A DNA stretch of 64,000 nt from NCBI GenBank assembly GCA_905116865.2, contig CAJHNH020001092.1, positions 78,501 through 142,500 on the forward strand. The letters run 5' to 3'. The DNA comes from Candidula unifasciata (Eukaryota; Mollusca; Gastropoda; Stylommatophora; Geomitridae). The notes under the pieces were generated by a model that was not told where the DNA came from, did not search any database, and was given only the letters and a program-made list of their open reading frames with translations. A program made the position numbers and the translations under genes. Below, one piece after another: positions 48,536 through 61,960 of the stretch; position 1 is the stretch's first letter; each line of letters starts with the position of its first letter.

Positions 48536-49558
48536 AAAGATCATTAATACCAAACAATGGGCAATGATCCGCTGGCCACTTGCAAGATATATCTGAGCCA
48601 GATTTGGCAGGCAGGCAGGCAGCTAAACAGCCCTGAGCGAACACATCCCATTTCAGCATCAACTTAATTATTCACCTATTAGGACATGCATGTTAACTCT
48701 TTCAGTCCCAAACAACGTGTGATGTGTCATTAGTACTTCAGTGAATCCCACACAAAATGTAATATGTTCTGGTCCTTCTCACAGTTGGTCACAGTATATT
48801 AAGAAATCTGGCTTCCCCAGTGTTTAGCATCTTTGAAAGTAATAACCTCGTGGCTTTTTTGCTGTAGCTTATTTATACATATGGAAATCTCTGGTAAAAA
48901 CCTTCTGGTACTCAAGGAGTTAAGAAGAAGCATTAGGTATATCACCCCCCCCCCCCCCTCCTTTTTTGAAACAAGGTGCCATAACCCACACTGGGTGCAA
49001 ATGGCTCCCAATATGCCAGATGGTAACCAACCCTGCTTTTAACACCTCTAGCAGAGATTCTAAAGAAATCTGGCCAGGCCAGATTTAAACACATTCTGGG
49101 TGCCTTCCTGGGTTGAGTGGTTGCAGGCCACCTTGTGATGGGAGCTTCATTGCCAATCAGGCAGCATCAAGCAGCAAATTACATTACAGGGGTTGAAGGC
49201 AGCCTGGCATACCAGAGGTTGAAGGGGAAGAGTTGGGGGGAGAACTAGAGACAGTGGCAGCGATTTGTGTATATCTGATGTGTGTACCAGCCTGTCATTA
49301 TACATGAAATTGTGGGGGGGGGGGGGGTGTATATACACCCAGTGTGTTCATTATCTGAGAAATTGCGTTTGTGAATGTGTATGTATTGCTGCATTCATTA
49401 TATATTAAATTGTGTGGGGGCAATGTTTTCATCATCTGAAAAACTGTGTGTGTGAATGTGTTGGGGTTGCAAGTATTTGTATTAGTGTGCTCATTGTATG
49501 TTCAACTGTGTGGGTGGGTGTATATGTGCACACTCACCCAATGTGTTCATCATCTGAG

Positions 49559-49603
<45 letters not shown>

Positions 49604-50089
49604 ATGCATATATGTGTGTGCAAGAGACAGAGAGAGAGACAGGACCAGGGATGTGGGCACGTACTAGTACATATATTATATGAGAGACTATGTGTGTATT
49701 ATCATCAACATTATTTTCCTGTTGTGTCATTATATGTCACACACACAGCTCCTAGTGTATTCTGCCATTCGGTTCGATCCTATGCAATCACTTCCATGTC
49801 GTGGATTGAACGAGGATTCTCTGCTCATTTTTTCTCAGAATGTGTCCAATACAGATTGGTCTTCTTTGTTATATTGGCTATCGTCCGAATAACGGTCCTA
49901 AATTACTGAGGCTGAAAATATTTCCTAACAGGGCCTTAGTCACGTGTCAATTGCGCACTTCCGTGGTCTTAATTGCGCACTTTCGGCGACTTCCGCCATT
50001 TCCAAGAGTATCCCCCCCCCCCCCCCACGCGCCGCCGATTGGGGCTAAACTAGATGGCTGGGACATACGAGCAGCAGCTACCGCATCTC
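48536..50089. other. No gene seen; (GT)n tract
   Basis: (GT)n of about 20 units at 49563-49602, a poly-C at 50012-50027 and a poly-G at 49314-49327. Frames here have no recognised domain. Confidence 0.5.
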
Positions 50090-50270
50090 CTGCAGCTTCC
50101 TTCATTTTATTTGTTCGTGAGTCCCAGATCGACCCAGCCTTGAGTGGGTACTAGGTACAGTCATGGGAAGTAAAGGCAGTCGGCGTGAAGCTGACCACAT
50201 CACCCTATAGGTCTAGCCCCATATACCCAATACGCCCAACAGGCGTAGAAAAGGGTCCTTTACTTTTATC
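50090..50270 (+). mobile_element. SINE family B, 3' part
   Basis: GACCCAGCCTTGAGTGGGTA, CTAGGTACAGTCATGGGAAG, TAAAGGCAGTCGGCGTGA and GGTCTAGCCCCATATACCC match the family B core and tail. The tRNA-like head is missing. Confidence 0.8.
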
Positions 50271-50399
50271 CTGTTTATAAATGTATTTCAATTTCATTCC
50301 ATCTGTAGTCCTTCTCACACTTTCAATGGCAAATTTTAAGACTAAAATAACACTCTTCTTCTGCCTTTCTATCCCCCAATGGAGCATAGGCCCTCAACC

Positions 50400-51015
50400 A
50401 ACTCACGCCAAGTCGTTCTATCCTTCGCCATTACATGGAGCTCTCCCCATCTTTCTAACTTCATTCTCCAGCTCTCTTCTCCATGTGTTTTTTGGTCTTC
50501 CTTTATTCCTTTGCCCCTGTAGGTTCCAATGCAAAGACATTCTAGTTAGGCTGTTCTCCTGTTTTCTCAGTGTGTGTCCTCTCCAACGCCAGCGTCTTTT
50601 CCTCACCTCTTGGTCCACTGGAGCCTGTTTAGTTCTCTCCCAAAGCTCTACATTAGTTATTCTATCATACCATTTAATTCCCTCTATTCTGCGCTGGCAC
50701 CAGTTAATGAATGTCTGTAATTTATAAAATAACATTAGAATTGAAAGTATGATACTTGGTTCTGAAATTATATAATTCAGAGATACATATTTTTCTCAGG
50801 ATTTTAAAAATTGCTGATACCATGCCAATGCATGTCATTAATTTCTTTTTTTGCATTTCCTTGACTTTAAGATTAATTTCTAAATAACTAAACAGATCTA
50901 TTACTTTAATTCTTGTTGTCTCTAGTGTTACATCTGCTTGATCAGTTACTGGCATCTTCAACAGATTTGTCTTTTGTGTGTAGTCCAACCCTTGATGCTG
51001 TATTTGCTGAGTCAT
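50400..51015 (-). mobile_element. LINE fragment (end of reverse transcriptase and tail)
   Basis: The minus strand gives LDYTQKTNLLKMPV, then a decayed SYLEI region. After a frame change come NWCQRRIEGIKWYDRITNVE, LWERTKQAPVDQEVRKRRW, GHTLRKQENSLTRMSLHWN and GRPKNTWRREL. This WYDRITN...RPKNTWRREL tail is a different LINE lineage from the RRMLRIPWT type. It is 5' truncated and broken. Confidence 0.88.
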
Positions 51016-51065
51016 GAGTTTTCCGTTGCATGTCCTTGTAGGTTTTAGTTAGCACAACAATATTA

Positions 51066-54000
51066 TTCTGTCATCACCCAATCAATATTGGTTGTTCAAC
51101 ACAACACTCTGTCATCAACCAGTCAATGCTAGTTGTTCAACACAACACTCTGTCATCAACCAGTCAATGCTAGTTGTTCAACACAACACTCTGTCATCAA
51201 CCAGTCAATGCTAGTTGTTCAACACAACACTCTGTCATCAACCAGTCAATGCTAGTTGTTCAACACAACACTCTGTCATCAACCAGTCAATGCTAGTTGT
51301 TCAACACAACACTCTGTCATCAACCAGTCAATGCTAGTTGTTCAACACAACACTCTGTCATCAACCAGTCAATGCTAGTTGTTCAACACTAGATTCTGTC
51401 ATCAACCAGTCAATGCTAGTTGTTCAACACAACATTCTGTCATCAACCAGTCAATGCTAGTTGTTCAACACAACACTCTGTCATCAACCAGTCAATGCTA
51501 GTTGTTCAACACAACACTCTGTCATCACCCAGTCAATGCTAGTTGTTCAACACAACACTCTGTCATCACCCAGTCAATGCTAGTTGTTCAACACAACACT
51601 CTGTCATCAACCAGTCAATGCTAGTTGTTCAACACAACACTCTGTCATCAACCAGTCAATGCTAGTTGTTCAACACAACACTCTGTCATCACCCAGTCAA
51701 TGCTAGTTGTTCAACACAACACTCTGTCATCAACCAGTCAATGCTAGTTGTCCAACACAACACTCTGTCATCAACCAGTCAATGCTAGTTGTTCAACACA
51801 ACACTCTGTCATCACCCAGTCAATGCTAGTTGTCCAACACAACACTCTGTCATCAACCAGTCAATGCTAGTTGTTCAACACAACACTCTGTCATCAACCA
51901 GTCAATGCTAGTTGTCCAACACAACACTCTGTCATCACCCAGTCAATGCTAGTTGTCCAACACAACATTCTGTCATCAACCAGTCAATGCTAGTTGTTCA
52001 ACACAACACTCTGTCATCAACCAGTCAATGCTAGTTGTTCAACACAACATTCTGTCATCAACCAGTCAATGCTAGTTGTCCAACACAAGATTCTGTCATC
52101 AACCAGTCAATGCTAGTTGTCCAACACTAGATTCTGTCATCAACCAGTCAATGCTAGTTGTTCAACACAACACTCTGTCATCAACCAGTCAATGCTAGTT
52201 GTTCAACACAACATTCTGTCATCAACCAGTCAATGCTAGTTGTCCAACACAACACTCTGTCATCAACCAGTCAATGCTAGTTGTTCAACACAACACTCTG
52301 TCATCAACCAGTCAATGCTAGTTGTCCAACACAACACTCTGTCATCAACCAGTCAATGCTAGTTGTTCAACACAACACTCTGTCATCAACCAGTCAATGC
52401 TAGTTGTTCAACACAACATTCTGTCATCAACCAGTCAATGCTAGTTGTTCAACACTAGATTCTGTCATCAACCAGTCAATGCTAGTTGTTCAACACAACA
52501 CTCTGTCATCAACCAGTCAATGCTAGTTGTTCAACACAACACTCTGTCATCAACCAGTCAATGCTAGTTGTCCAGCACAACATTCTGTCATCAACCAGTC
52601 AATGCTAGTTGTTCAACACAACACTCTGTCATCAACCAGTCAATGCTAGTTGTCCAACACAACATTCTGTCATCAACCAGTCAATGCTAGTTGTTCAACA
52701 CAACATTCTGTCATCAACCAGTCAATGCTAGTTGTTCAACACAACATTCTGTTATCAACCAGTCAATGCTAGTTGTTCAACACAACACTCTGTCATCAAC
52801 CAGTCAATGCTAGTTGTTCAACACAACATTCTGTCATCAACCAGTCAATGCTAGTTGTTCAACACAACATTCTGTCATCAACCAGTCAATGCTAGTTGTT
52901 CAACACAACACTCTGTCATCAACCAGTCAATGCTAGTTGTTCAACACAACACTCTGTCATCAACCAGTCAATGCTAGTTGTTCAACACAACACTCTGTCA
53001 TCAACCAGTCAATGCTAGTTGTTCAACACAACACTCTGTCATCAACCAGTCAATGCTAGTTGTTTAACACAACATTCTGTCATCAACCAGTCAATGCTAG
53101 TTGTTCAACACAACACTCTGTCATCAACCAGTCAATGCTAGTTGTTCAACACAACACTCTGTCATCAACCAGTCAATGCTAGTTGTTCAACACAACACTC
53201 TGTCATCAACCAGTCAATGCTAGTTGTTCAACACAACACTCTGTCATCAACCAGTCAATGCTAGTTGTTCAACACAACACTCTGTCATCAACCAGTCAAT
53301 GCTAGTTGTTCAACACAACATTCTGTCATCAACCAGTCAATGCTAGTTGTTCAACACTAGATTCTATCATCAACCAGTCAATGCTAGTTGTCCAACACAA
53401 CACTCTGTCATCAACCAGTCAATGCTAGTTGTTCAACACAACACTCTGTCATCAACCAGTCAATGCTAGTTGTTCAACACAACACTCTGTCATCAACCAG
53501 TCAATGCTAGTTGTTCAACACAACACTCTGTCATCAACCAGTCAATGCTAGTTGTTCAACACAACACTCTGTCATCAACCAGTCAATGCTAGTTGTCCAA
53601 CACAACACTCTGTCATCAACCAGTCAATGCTAGTTGTTCAACACAACACTCTGTCATCACCCAGTCAATGCTAGTTGTCCAACACAACACTCTGTCATCA
53701 ACCAGTCAATGCTAGTTGTTCAACACAACACTCTGTCATCAACCAGTCAATGCTAGTTGTCCAACACAACACTCTGTCATCACCCAGTCAATGCTAGTTG
53801 TTCCAACACAACATTCTGTCATCAACCAGTCAATGCTAGTTGTTCAACACAAACACTCTGTCATCAACCAGTCAATGCTAGTTGTTCAACACAACATTCT
53901 GTCATCAACCAGTCAATGCTAGTTGTCCAACACAAGATTCTGTCATCAACCAGTCAATGCTAGTTGTCCAACACTAGATTCTGTCATCAACCAGTCATGC

Positions 54001-56375
54001 TAGTTGTTTAACACAACACTCTGTCATCAACCAGTCAATGCTAGTTGTTCAACACAACATTCTGTCATCAACCAGTCAATGCTAGTTGTCCAACACAACA
54101 CTCTGTCATCAACCAGTCAATGCTAGTTGTTCAACACAACACTCTGTCATCAACCAGTCAATGCTAGTTGTCCAACACAACACTCTGTCATCAACCAGTC
54201 AATGCTAGTTGTTCAACACAACACTCTGTCATCAACCAGTCAATGCTAGTTGTTCAACACAACATTCTGTCATCAACCAGTCAATGCTAGTTGTCCAACA
54301 CAACATTCTGTCATCAACCAGTCAATGCTAGTTGTTCAACACTAGATTCTGTCATCAACCAGTCAATGCTAGTTGTCCAACAAAACATTCTGTCATCAAC
54401 CAGTCAATGCTAGTTGTTCAACACAACATTCTGTCATCAACCAGTCAATGCTAGTTGTCCAACACTAGATTCTGTCATCAACCAGTCAATGCTAGTTGTC
54501 CAACACTAGATTCTGTCATCAACCAGTCAATGCTAGTTGTTCAACACAACATTCTGTCATCAACCAGTCAATGCTAGTTGTTCAACACAACATTCTGTCA
54601 TCAACCAGTCAATGCTAGTTGTCCAACACTAGATTCTGTCATCAACCAGTCAATGCTAGTTGTCCAACACAACATTCTGTCATCAACCAGTCAATGCTAG
54701 TTGTCCAACACAACACTCTGTCATCAACCAGTCAATGCTAGTTGTCCAACACAACACTCTGTCATCAACCAGTCAATGCTAGTTGTCCAACACAACACTC
54801 TGTCATCAACCAGTCAATGCTAGTTGTCCAACACAACACTCTGTCATCAACCAGTCAATGCTAGTTGTCCAACACTAGATTCTGTCATCAACCAGTCAAT
54901 GCTAGTTGTCCAACACAACATTCTGTCATCAACCAGTCAATGCTAGTTGTCCAACACAACACTCTGTCATCAACCAGTCAATGCTAGTTGTCCAACACAA
55001 CACTCTGTCATCAACCAGTCAATGCTAGTTGTCCAACACAACACTCTGTCATCAACCAGTCAATGCTAGTTGTCCAACACAACACTCTGTCATCAACCAG
55101 TCAATGCTAGTTGTCCAACACAACATTCTGTCATCAACCAGTCAATGCTAGTTGTCCAACACAACATTCTGTCATCAACCAGTCAATGCTAGTTGTTCAA
55201 CACAACATTCTGTCATCAACCAGTCAATGCTAGTTGTCCAACACAACATTCTGTCATCAACCAGTCAATGCTAGTTGTCCAACACAACATTCTGTCATCA
55301 CCCAGTCAATGCTAGTTGTTCAACACAACATTCTGTCATCACCCAGTCAATGCTAGTTGTTCAACACAACATTCTGTCATCACCCAGTCAATGCTAGTTG
55401 TCCAACACAACATTCTGTCATCAACCAGTCAATGCTAGTTGTTCAACACTAGATTCTGTCATCACCCAGTCAATGCTAGTTGTTCAACACTAGATTCTGT
55501 CATCACCCAGTCAATGCTAGTTGTCCAACACAACATTCTGTCATCAACCAGTCAATGCTAGTTGTTCAACACAACACTCTGTCATCAACCAGTCAATGCT
55601 AGTTGTTCAACACTAGATTCTGTCATCAACCAGTCAATGCTAGTTGTCCAACACAACATTCTGTCATCAACCAGTCAATGCTAGTTGTTCAACACTAGAT
55701 TCTGTCATCAACCAGTCAATGCTAGTTGTTCAACACTAGATTCTGTCATCACCCAGTCAATGCTAGTTGTCCAACACAACATTCTGTCATCAACCAGTCA
55801 ATGCTAGTTGTCCAACACAACATTCTGTCATCACCCAGTCAATGCTAGTTGTCCAACACAACATTCTGTCATCAACCAGTCAATGCTAGTTGTTCAACAC
55901 AACACTCTGTCATCAACCAGTCAATGCTAGTTGTCCAACACAACATTCTGTCATCACCCAGTCAATGCTAGTTGTCCAACACAACATTCTGTCATCAACC
56001 TGTCAATGCTAGTTGTTCAACACAACACTCTGTCATCAACCAGTCAATGCTAGTTGTTCAACACAACACTCTGTCATCACCCAGTCAATGCTAGTTGTCC
56101 AACACAACATTCTGTCATCACCCAGTCAATGCTAGTTGTTCAACACAACATTCTGTCATCAACCAGTCAATGCTAGTTGTTCAACACTAGATTCTGTCAT
56201 CACCCAGTCAATGCTAGTTGTCCAACACTAGATTCTGTCATCAACCAGTCAATGCTAGTTGTCCAACACAACATTCTGTCATCAACCAGTCAATGCTAGT
56301 TGTTCAACACAACACTCTGTCATCAACCAGTCAATGCTAGTTGTCCAACACAACATTCTGTCATCACCCAGTCAA
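51066..56375. repeat. Minisatellite, unit 41 bp, about 130 units (E-protein intron)
   Basis: The unit contains CAGTCAATGCTAGTTGT and CAACACAACACTCTGTCATC. Variation is almost confined to a few two-state sites: TTCAAC/TCCAAC, CACTCT/CATTCT/TAGATTCT and ATCAACC/ATCACCC. One unit near 53990 lacks a base. With 41-bp units, frames close quickly, and no long open frame spans it. It is half of its intron. Confidence 0.99.
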
Positions 56376-56650
56376 TAGATATGTGAAATAACTGGAGATA
56401 AACATAAAACACATCCGCTTCCCTCCAGTATCAACTTCAAACCAATTGCTTAAACCATCATCTGTTCACACTGCACACCCTGAATCTTCAAACACTGGGT
56501 TAATAATTTTGATTATTTTCATGTGTGTGTATGTCGATGCATTTTTGTAAAGAAATCTTATGGGTATAAGTGTGTGCATGCATGTGTGTGTATGTATCTA
56601 CTAGTGCATTTATTATATAAGAATATATATCTGTGTGTGTGTGTATGCAC

Positions 56651-56682
<32 letters not shown>

Positions 56683-57017
56683 TACATGAAATACTGAGTG
56701 TGTATTATTAGTGTATCCAATAAATGGGGGACACACTCTCTCTCCCCAGTCACGCTCAAGCAGCACAGACTAACATCCATATGAAAATGCATCAGCAAAG
56801 TGCTGCCGGAAGTTAAAGTAACTTTGAAGCTAAACATTCTGCCATGCCTAATCCTCCATTTTAGGCCTGAAGTCAAACATACACTACACTCACATACTAC
56901 ACAGCAAATAAATACCACAGACATACACTACACACACATACTACACAGCAAATAAATACCACAGACATACACTACACACAAATACAAAACAAAGTTACAA
57001 TGGTACGCCATAATTAC
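56376..57017. other. No gene seen; (GT)n (E-protein intron)
   Basis: (GT)n at 56632-56682 and a short duplicated block (ACTACACACACATACTACAC type) near 56880-56980. Confidence 0.55.
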
Positions 57018-57157
57018 CATTTCTCCATGATGCTGCATGCTGGCAAAGGAAGACTGCTGTGAAAACACCCCGGAGGCTCCAGGCAGGAGTGAGGATGGGT
57101 ATGAGGATGGGAGGGAGTTAGGGGCCCATGGCTCACCTGGCCCCGGTGGATGGTGGT
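57018..57157 (-). CDS. TCF4/TCF12-like (da): E-protein exon, second recognised
   Basis: This 140-bp exon runs phase 1 to phase 0, acceptor GATCTTAG, donor GTAATT (weaker than the others). Joined to 62260-62350 it reads DHHPPGPGEPWAPNS, then LLPGASGVFSQQSSF and ASMQHHGEM. Vertebrate TCF4/12 have a HH..DPW... and QSSSY.SLH.HE pattern in the same place. It joins in frame to PYHHSL at 46387, so no exon is missing inside the 41-bp array intron. Confidence 0.9.
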
Positions 57158-57195
57158 CTAAGATCAAATACAGAAAGAAACCAAATCTGTTACAG

Positions 57196-58172
57196 TATTT
57201 CCCCCAAGTATAACTATTTTCTCAAGTATAACTATTTCCCCAAGTATAACTATTTTCTAAAGTATAAGTATTTCCCTAAGCATAACTATTTCCTCAAGTA
57301 TAACTATTTCCATAAGTATAACTATTTCCCCCAAGTATAACTATTTTCTCAAGTATAAGTATTTCCCTAAGTATATCTATTTTCTCAAGTAAAACTATTC
57401 CCCCAAGTATAACTATTTTCCCCAAGCATAAGTATTTCCCCAAGTATAACTATTTCCGCAAGTTTAAGTATTTCCCCAAGTATAAGTATTTCCTCAAGTA
57501 TAAGTATTTCCCCAAGTATAAGTATTTCCCCAAGTATAAGTATTTCCCCAAGTATAACTATTTCCCCAAGTATAAGTATTGCCCCAAGTGTAAGTATTGC
57601 CCCAAGTATAACTATTTCCCCAAGTATAAGTATTTCCCCAGGTATAAATATTTCTCCAAGTATAAGTATTTCCTCAAGTATAACTATTTCCTCAAGTATA
57701 AATATTTCCTCAAGTATAAGTATTTCCTCAAGTATAACTATTTTTCCAAGTATAAGTATAATCTCAGGTATAACTATTTCCCAAAGAATAAGTATTTCCC
57801 CAAATATTACTATTTCCCTAAGTATAACTAATTACCCAAGTATAACTATTTCCTCAAGTATAACTATTTCCCAAAGTATAATGATTTCCCCAAGTATAAC
57901 TATTTACCCAAGCATAACTATTTACTCAAGTATAAGTATTGCCCCAAGTATAAGTATTGCCCCAAGTATAAGTATTGCCCCAAGTATAACTATTTCCCCA
58001 AGTATAACTATTTCCCTAAGTATAAGTATTGCCCCAAGTATAACTATTTCCCCAAGTATAAATATTGCCCCAAGTATAAGTATTGTCCCAAGTATAACTA
58101 TTTCCCCAAGTATAATGATTTCCCCAAGTATAACTATTTCCCCAAGCATAACTATTTACTCAAGTATAAGTT
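57196..58172. repeat. Minisatellite, unit 18 bp (E-protein intron)
   Basis: About 54 units of CCCCAAGTATAACTATTT, with AAGTATT, GCCCC and CTCAAG variants. It begins about 40 bp upstream of exon 57018-57157 in transcript direction and ends at the truncated LINE at 58175. Confidence 0.97.
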
Positions 58173-58174
58173 GA

Positions 58175-59720
58175 GAGACGTGGAGACAGGCATGCTCCGT
58201 GCAGAGAAGCACTCTGCAATGTCCATTGCTGCCATAATCTTGAGAGCACTGAGTCCTTTTTGGCATTTCACCACAACTGCCTCCACGTGTTCCCTGTAGG
58301 ACAGGCTTCTATGAAAAGTTATACCCAGGTACCTCAGTTTGCTTTCTTTTTTGATTTTACTGCTAATAATTGTGAGGCTTGGAACATTAGCTCTTACAAT
58401 TCTATTGTCCAGAGAGCACCACAAAACAGCCGCCTCTTCTGAGTTGATGACAGCACCCATTTCTGCACACCAGTCAGTCACTTTGTCTACAGTTGCATGC
58501 AGCTCTTTGGCTATCCGTTGTCTGTCACTCCCTTACCTATATGCACGAACATCCTCAGCTAATGCCAATACCCTTCCAACACCTGGTGCTTCAAGTCCTG
58601 CAATCCTGCCTGTATACACATTAAAGAGCACCGGTGAAATTGCAGAACACTGGGGTAATCCTGGGGCGATATTACATGGTTCTGAGGTCCATGTACCCAG
58701 GGGAAGGGCAACCAAACACCCTTCTCCATGATAGCAGATATCAAAATATCTTATTTGACTCTATTGTAGGCATCTTCAAGATCAAGTGCTGCCACAACTG
58801 TCTTCTGTCTGTTCTGGAACCCTTCATAAACATCAAAAGCAAAATTAGCTGCATTAGACCATGTATCTTTCCGTGGCCGGTAAGTACCCAAACATTTTGG
58901 CACTAGCTCTTCCTTTTCCAAAATCATTTGCAGTTTATCAGCAATAATCTTCTCTAGCACAATAATCTTCTCTAGCACAATAATCTTCTCTAGCACCTTG
59001 CCAAAAGTATTCTGTAGGGTTATAATCATGAAACTGCTGAGTCTGGAATGATCTTTGTCTAGTTTTGGAAAAGGGGGGGGGGGGGGGGGGGATCAGGTAA
59101 CTGTGTACCCATTCTTGGGGTACTGATTCTGTTCTAATGCTCTGGTTGAAGTGAAACACCATCTCCCTCAACTCTTCATCACCCATGCTCTTCATGTGGG
59201 GGCATACCTCACTCCGTCTGGCCCCGGCGCAGTGTCTTTTGCCTTTTGCAATACATATTTTATATCCTCCACCCTAATGATATCCTGAAGTTAATTATAA
59301 TTTATAGCATTAGACAGATTATCATTAACTGAATGAATGTCTAAGCTCCCTATCATTATGATAAGTTTGGGCTATAAATCTCTTCAAAAATATGTCCCCT
59401 TTCTCTTTGTCTGTTGTCACTGGCATACCATTGTCAGTGTATATAAGCCCTGTTGTGATAGACCGATCCTTCCTTTACATCTATCTGTGCCGTTTCCAAA
59501 ACTTGCCCTCCAATTTCGCTCATAAAATGTTCTCCCTTTTTTGCATCTGCTGCACACCCCTTGAACTCTTCTACTTTTTCTTTTCTAACTGTTTCTAGCT
59601 TCTCTACAGCCTCTTGTAACCTGTGAGGTTCCTTTCGCACTTTCTGTAATTGTTTTAACTGCTGCTCGTTTTGCTCCCTATGCCTGTTCTACTTCGTGGG
59701 TCTACCATGGAGGCTGCAGA
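58175..59720 (-). mobile_element. Non-LTR retrotransposon fragment (reverse transcriptase), inactive
   Basis: In minus-strand order: a linker (RLQEAVEKLETVRKEKVEEF near 59570), HFNQSIRTESVPQEWVHSYL, KVLEKII, GTYRPRKDTWSNAANFAFDV, VVAALDLEDAYNRVK, a gap, GLPQCSAISPVLFNVYTGRI, ALAEDVRAYR (active-site region, normally LADD), NSEEAAVLWCSLDN, LRYLGITFHRSLSY and QKGLSALKIMA. This order is the reverse transcriptase of jockey-like LINEs. A poly-G insertion (59076-59092), frameshifts, a deletion after DAYNRV and an altered active site show it is dead. Both the 3' end and the endonuclease are absent. Confidence 0.93.
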
Positions 59721-59889
59721 AAAACAAAGGAGGTGGGCTGCATTCCTTCTGTCACAGGCGTCCAAGACAGATAATGGCCCTCTCATACTTAAAAGTCTTG
59801 CGAATTTCATAAAGTTCTGGATCAAAACCAACAACCTCAATTATAAACCCCAAACGTGAGGGAAATAAATGGGTGGCCATCTGGTCAGT

Positions 59890-61960
59890 GGGCAGAAAAG
59901 CGCCAAACATCAGGACTCCACAGGAGATTTGCCTCTTCCCTACGAAAGCGCCAAACATCAGGACTCCACAGAAGATTTGCCTCCTCCCTTAGAAAGCGCC
60001 AAACATCAGGACTCCATTAGATCTGCCTCTTCCCTAAGAAAGCACCAAACATCAGGACTCCACAGGAGATCTGTCTCTTCCCTAAGAAAGTGCCAAACAT
60101 CAGCATTCCACAGGAGATCTGCCTCTTCCCTAAGAAAGCACCAAACATCAGGACTCCACAGGAGATCTGCCTCTTCCCTAAGAAAGTGCCAAACATCAGC
60201 ACTCCACAGGAGATCTGCCTCTTCCCTAAGAAAGCACCAAACATCAGGACTCCACAGGAGATCTGTCTCTTTCCTAAGAAAGCGCCAAACATCAGGACTC
60301 CACAGGAGATCTGCCTCTTTCCTAAGAAAGCGCCGAACATCAGCACTCCACAGGAGATCTGCCTCTTCCCTAAGAAAGCACCAAACATCAGGACTCCACA
60401 GGAGATCTGCCTCTTCCCTAAGAAAGTGCCAAACATCAGCACTCCACAGGAGATTTGTCTCTTCCCTATGAAAGCGCCAAACATCAGGACTCCACAGGAG
60501 ATCTGTCTCTTCCCTAAGAAAGCGCCAAACATCAGGACTTCACAGATCTGCCTCTTCCCTAAGAAAGTGCCAAACATCAGCACTCCACAGGAGATCTGTC
60601 TCTTCCCTAAGAAAGCGCCAAACATCAGGACTCCACAGGAGATCTGTCTCTTCCCTAAGAAAGCGCCAAACATCAGGACTTCACAGATCTTGCCTAGGTT
60701 CCCTAAGAAAGTTGCCAAACATCAGCACTCCACAGAAGATCTGCACTCTTCCCTAAGAGTGCCAAGTGCCCACAAACTGATCAGCAAGCGCCCACAGAAG
60801 CACTCTCTGCTATCTTCCCTAAGAAAGCGAACCATGATAACATCAGCACTCCAACAGAACATGTACCATCCTATTTGCTTTCCTAAAGAAGGCGCCCAAA
60901 TCGGAGCTTCCATAGCAGCTGAAGACTCCACAGAAGATGTGCCTGCCTTGCCCCCAAGAAAAAGTCCCCCCCCCAACATCAGGACAAACAAGAAGATACT
61001 GCATCTTTTCGCCTAACCAAGGCCCCCCAAACATCAGACCCTCCATGTAGATCTGACGCCTCTTAAAAAAAAAAGTGCCAAAACATACAGGACTCTCCAC
61101 AGAAGATTCGTCGCTCTTCCCTAAGAATGTGCAAACATCAGCACTTCCACAGGAGATTGTCCTTCCCTAAGAAAGCGCCAAACATCAGGACTCCACAGGA
61201 GATCTGCCTGCTTCCCTAAGAAAGTGCCAAACATCAGGGACTCCACAGGAGATTTTGCTGTTCCTCCCTTAGATAAAGCGCCAAACACAGGACTCCACAT
61301 GAGATCAGCTGACTCCCAAGATAGCGCCAAACATCAGGTCACTCCACAGAATGATTTGCCTCTTCCAATTCTAAGAAAGCGCCAAATCATCAGGACTCCA
61401 CAGGAGATCTGCCTCTTCCCTAAGAAAGCGCCAAACATCAGGACTCCACAGGAGATCTGCCTCTTCCCTAAGAAAGTGCCAAACATCAGCACTCCACAGG
61501 AGATTTGCCTCCTCCCTTAGAAAGCGCCAAACATCAGGACTCCACATGAGATCTGCTTCCCTAAGATAGCGCCAAACATCAGGACTCCACAGAAGATTTG
61601 CCTCTTCCCTAAGAAAGCGCCAAACATCAGCACTCCACAGGAGATCTGCCTCTTCCCTAAGAAAGCGCCAAACATCAGGACTCCACAGGAGATCTGCCTC
61701 TGCCCTAAGAAAGCGCCAAACATCAGGACTCCACAGGAGATCTGCCTCTGCCCTAAGAAAGCGCCAAACATCAGGACTCCACAGGAGATCTGCCTCTGCC
61801 CTAAGAAAGCGCCAAACATCAGGACTCCACAGAAGATCTGCCTCTGCCCTAAGATAGCGCCAAACATCAGGACTCCACAGAAGATTTGCCTCTTCCCTAA
61901 GAAAGCGCCAAACATCAGGACTCCACAGGAGATCTGCCTCTGCCCTAAGAAAGCACACAC
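59890..61960. repeat. Minisatellite, unit 48 bp (E-protein intron)
   Basis: About 43 units containing GCGCCAAACATCAGGACT and CCACAGGAGATCTGCCTC. Units are 90% or more alike on both sides, but 60690-61380 is full of single-base insertions and small indels. The 48-bp unit (16 codons) keeps frames open, giving repeated peptides such as MFGAFLGKRQISCGVL on minus. Confidence 0.97.

Noticed and set aside
51066..56375. Possible CRISPR-like array (regular repeats of 41 bp)
   Set aside because: There are no unique spacers: the whole unit repeats head to tail, in a eukaryotic intron.
59752..59860. Possible host exon (GFDPELYEIRKTFKYERAII)
   Set aside because: It lies between a LINE linker and the 48-bp array without a convincing splice pair or known family; it may be more of the LINE.
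60017..61016. Repeated-peptide frames (MFGAFLGKRQISCGVL and relatives), over 200 residues
   Set aside because: Come from the 48-bp unit, which is a multiple of three; they break at indels and lie in an intron.
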